In this document: piece after piece, positions 62,741 to 64,000 of the stretch | Layout of the letters: each line of letters opens with the position of its first letter | Position numbering within the stretch: position 1 is the stretch's first letter | Source of the DNA: Halarcobacter anaerophilus | GTDB taxonomy: Bacteria > Campylobacterota > Campylobacteria > Campylobacterales > Arcobacteraceae | Assembly (NCBI RefSeq): GCF_006459125.1 | Contig: NZ_CP041070.1 | Coordinates: 2,108,001-2,172,000 of the forward strand | Length of the DNA: 64,000 nt | Reading direction: 5' to 3' | Notes under the pieces: model-generated | Databases searched by the model: none | What the model was told of the DNA's origin: nothing | The model's input: only the letters and a program-made list of their open reading frames with translations | Position numbers and translations under genes: made by a program

Positions 62741-63726
62741 TCTTTACTCTGCACTACTTTTAAAACATTATCTAACTGCTTTTTTAAATCATTTAATTTT
62801 TTTGTTGTTTTTATAAGATTGTCGGAAGACTCTATTGCAATATCTTCACTTCTGTCAATTCCTTTCATAATATCCGATTTATTCTCCAAATCATCAATTA
62901 TATCTTCAAACTCATCTGTTAAATCCTGAAGTTTTTCAGAAGCCAGTCTTGATTGTTCTAAAGCCACTTGGGAATAATCCATTGCAGAATTTACTTTATT
63001 GATAAAAAAGTTAATATTATCTGCCATCTCCACAAACTCTTTTTCGGATTCAACTTTTATAGGTTCGATTTTATTTATATCTGTTGCTCCCATTTTTTTA
63101 TATTTTTCTAAAAACTCGTTTGCATGAGTCTCTATTTGTTTTAATTGAATCAAAGAGTAAAGAGAAAAAATAAAAAGAAAAGAGAAAGCCAAATATTGAA
63201 AGTTTTTAATAAAAGCTGTCTTATGTTCAATATATTCCGTATATAAAGTTACAATTTCATCGACCTCATCAAGAAGTTTATTATTTGTTTGATATATATA
63301 TTTAATAAGAGAATTAAGCTCTTGAATATCATTACTTAAAAGTGCTTTTTTAAACTCATTCGTATTTTTTTCAAAAGTTGTCCAAAGAACAGTAACTTTT
63401 GCAATCTGATTTACAATTTTTTCTGTAGGAGCTTTTGATATTTTCAAAAGTTCATTTCCTTCTCCTAAAGTATTCAAACCAAATTTAAATTCATCAATCG
63501 CATTATCTATTTCGGTAAAATTATTCGTTTTTGTTTGATAAAGATAAAATATATTTTTTGTAATTCTTTGAGTAAGCATTCTTTGCTTCCCTGCAATATT
63601 TACTATCGTCGCATCTTTTATATTTTTTTGATTTAGATAAATAGTAATTGCTATTACAAAAAATATCGAACCTAGAAGCAAAGCTCCTAAAATTTTAATT
63701 TTTTGACTAACACCGATTTTTTTCAT
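62737..63726 (-). CDS. NarX/PilJ-like sensor protein without output domain
   Basis: The 329-residue protein has TM1 at about 9-27, then the P-box-like motif IAGKQRMLTQRITKNIF, a helical periplasmic domain and TM2 at about 180-197. The cytoplasmic part is a coiled coil only (about 200-329). There is no kinase, GGDEF or chemoreceptor tip. It therefore needs a partner. It begins 1 nt after the Crp/Fnr gene stop, with AGGA inside that gene, so both are made together. A nitrate/nitrite sensor role is possible from the P box. Confidence 0.82.
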   Translation of the reverse strand: MKKIGVSQKIKILGALLLGSIFFVIAITIYLNQKNIKDATIVNIAGKQRMLTQRITKNIFYLYQTKTNNFTEIDNAIDEFKFGLNTLGEGNELLKISKAPTEKIVNQIAKVTVLWTTFEKNTNEFKKALLSNDIQELNSLIKYIYQTNNKLLDEVDEIVTLYTEYIEHKTAFIKNFQYLAFSFLFIFSLYSLIQLKQIETHANEFLEKYKKMGATDINKIEPIKVESEKEFVEMADNINFFINKVNSAMDYSQVALEQSRLASEKLQDLTDEFEDIIDDLENKSDIMKGIDRSEDIAIESSDNLIKTTKKLNDLKKQLDNVLKVVQSKD

Positions 63727-63727
63727 T

Positions 63728-64000
63728 TTATATTCCTAAATAAATACTTCTTAATTCATCTTCTTTTAAAATTATAACTTCACCTTTTTCTATTGAAATA
63801 GTCTCATTTCTGACTAATCTTTTTAAAACTCTTGAAAGAGTTTCAGGTTGAATATGAAGCAGTAAAGCCACTTCATTTCTTTTTAGTTGGTTAAACATAG
63901 ATAAATCATTTGTTAACATAAAAGCAACTTTTGAAGTTGCATCAAAAACCAACTCCCTGTTTACAATACATTGAAGCTGTTGATTTTTATAAATAAGTTC
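63728..64000 (-). CDS. Crp/Fnr-family regulator, C-terminal part (cut by window edge)
   Basis: The frame is open to position 64000, so the N-terminal cNMP-binding-like domain is outside the window. The 90 visible residues contain a helical hinge (FDATSKVAFMLTND), then a winged HTH typical of Crp/Fnr (LKRNEVALLLHIQPETLSRVLKRL, wing IEKGEVIILKEDEL). It may bind promoters of respiration or nitrogen-oxide genes. Tightly coupled to the NarX-like protein downstream. Confidence 0.87.
   Translation of the reverse strand, partial: ELIYKNQQLQCIVNRELVFDATSKVAFMLTNDLSMFNQLKRNEVALLLHIQPETLSRVLKRLVRNETISIEKGEVIILKEDELRSIYLGI

Overview
The window looks like a chromosomal segment of an Arcobacter-type member of the Campylobacterota. 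It is strongly AT-rich, with lysine/isoleucine/asparagine-rich proteins. The gene families fit that group: a PutA of about 1190 residues without an N-terminal DNA-binding domain, a PgbA-like plasminogen-binding protein, a TsoY-like membrane protein, DUF6394 beside a potassium channel, many Cache/PAS signalling proteins, and histidine kinases with an HQWRQPL box. This assignment rests on recognised families, not on a database search. No rRNA, CRISPR array, integrase or insertion sequence was seen.

Layout. 0-4.9 kb: the end of a response regulator, then a minus-strand run of PAS histidine kinase, unknown helical protein, radical SAM protein and EI24 membrane protein, then a NUDIX hydrolase. 5.1-10.6 kb: a ribbon-helix-helix protein coupled to an unknown protein, followed by a complete branched-chain amino-acid ABC transporter (livKHMGF). 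10.6-16.1 kb: a structured leader candidate, PutA, and a membrane-anchored glutamate-synthase-like protein. 16-24 kb: signalling proteins (chemoreceptor, degenerate GGDEF plus EAL, histidine kinase, diguanylate cyclase). 24-42.2 kb: an accessory redox/detoxification island of cupins, a CMD protein, dehydrogenases, a luciferase-like flavin enzyme, alcohol dehydrogenases, hydrolases and two MFS exporters, with AraC and MarR regulators inside. 42.2-44 kb: a TsoY-like protein, a 47-residue membrane microprotein too short for usual ORF cut-offs, a winged-helix regulator and three tRNA genes. 44-64 kb: mostly housekeeping genes (pyrF, nusB, ribH, kdsA, potassium channel, murA, secretin, tlyA, ribF, cmoA, bcp, glcD), ending with a NarX-like sensor stump and a Crp/Fnr regulator cut by the window edge.

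How the parts work together. LivKHMGF imports branched-chain amino acids. PutA oxidises proline to glutamate. In the island, five promoters carry the same 17-bp box (consensus close to TTTATAGTATTAGGCAA), and in all five the box ends exactly 43 nt before the first base of a TATACT or TATAAT -10 element. They face the cupin/CMD/YkgJ operon, the AraC gene itself, the DUF3737/aminotransferase operon, the luciferase-like gene and the long cyclophilin-to-metallohydrolase operon. The simplest reading is one autoregulated AraC-type activator that switches on most of the island. A divergent MarR gene with two strong palindromes controls the remaining flavoprotein/SDR pair.

Other points worth following up: a radical SAM gene whose catalytic cysteines are coded only upstream of its first ATG, apparently from an ATA start; a three-way-junction RNA with two competing hairpins before putA; two exported enzymes that keep an in-frame internal start with its own ribosome-binding site; and the microprotein overlapping the TsoY-like gene.
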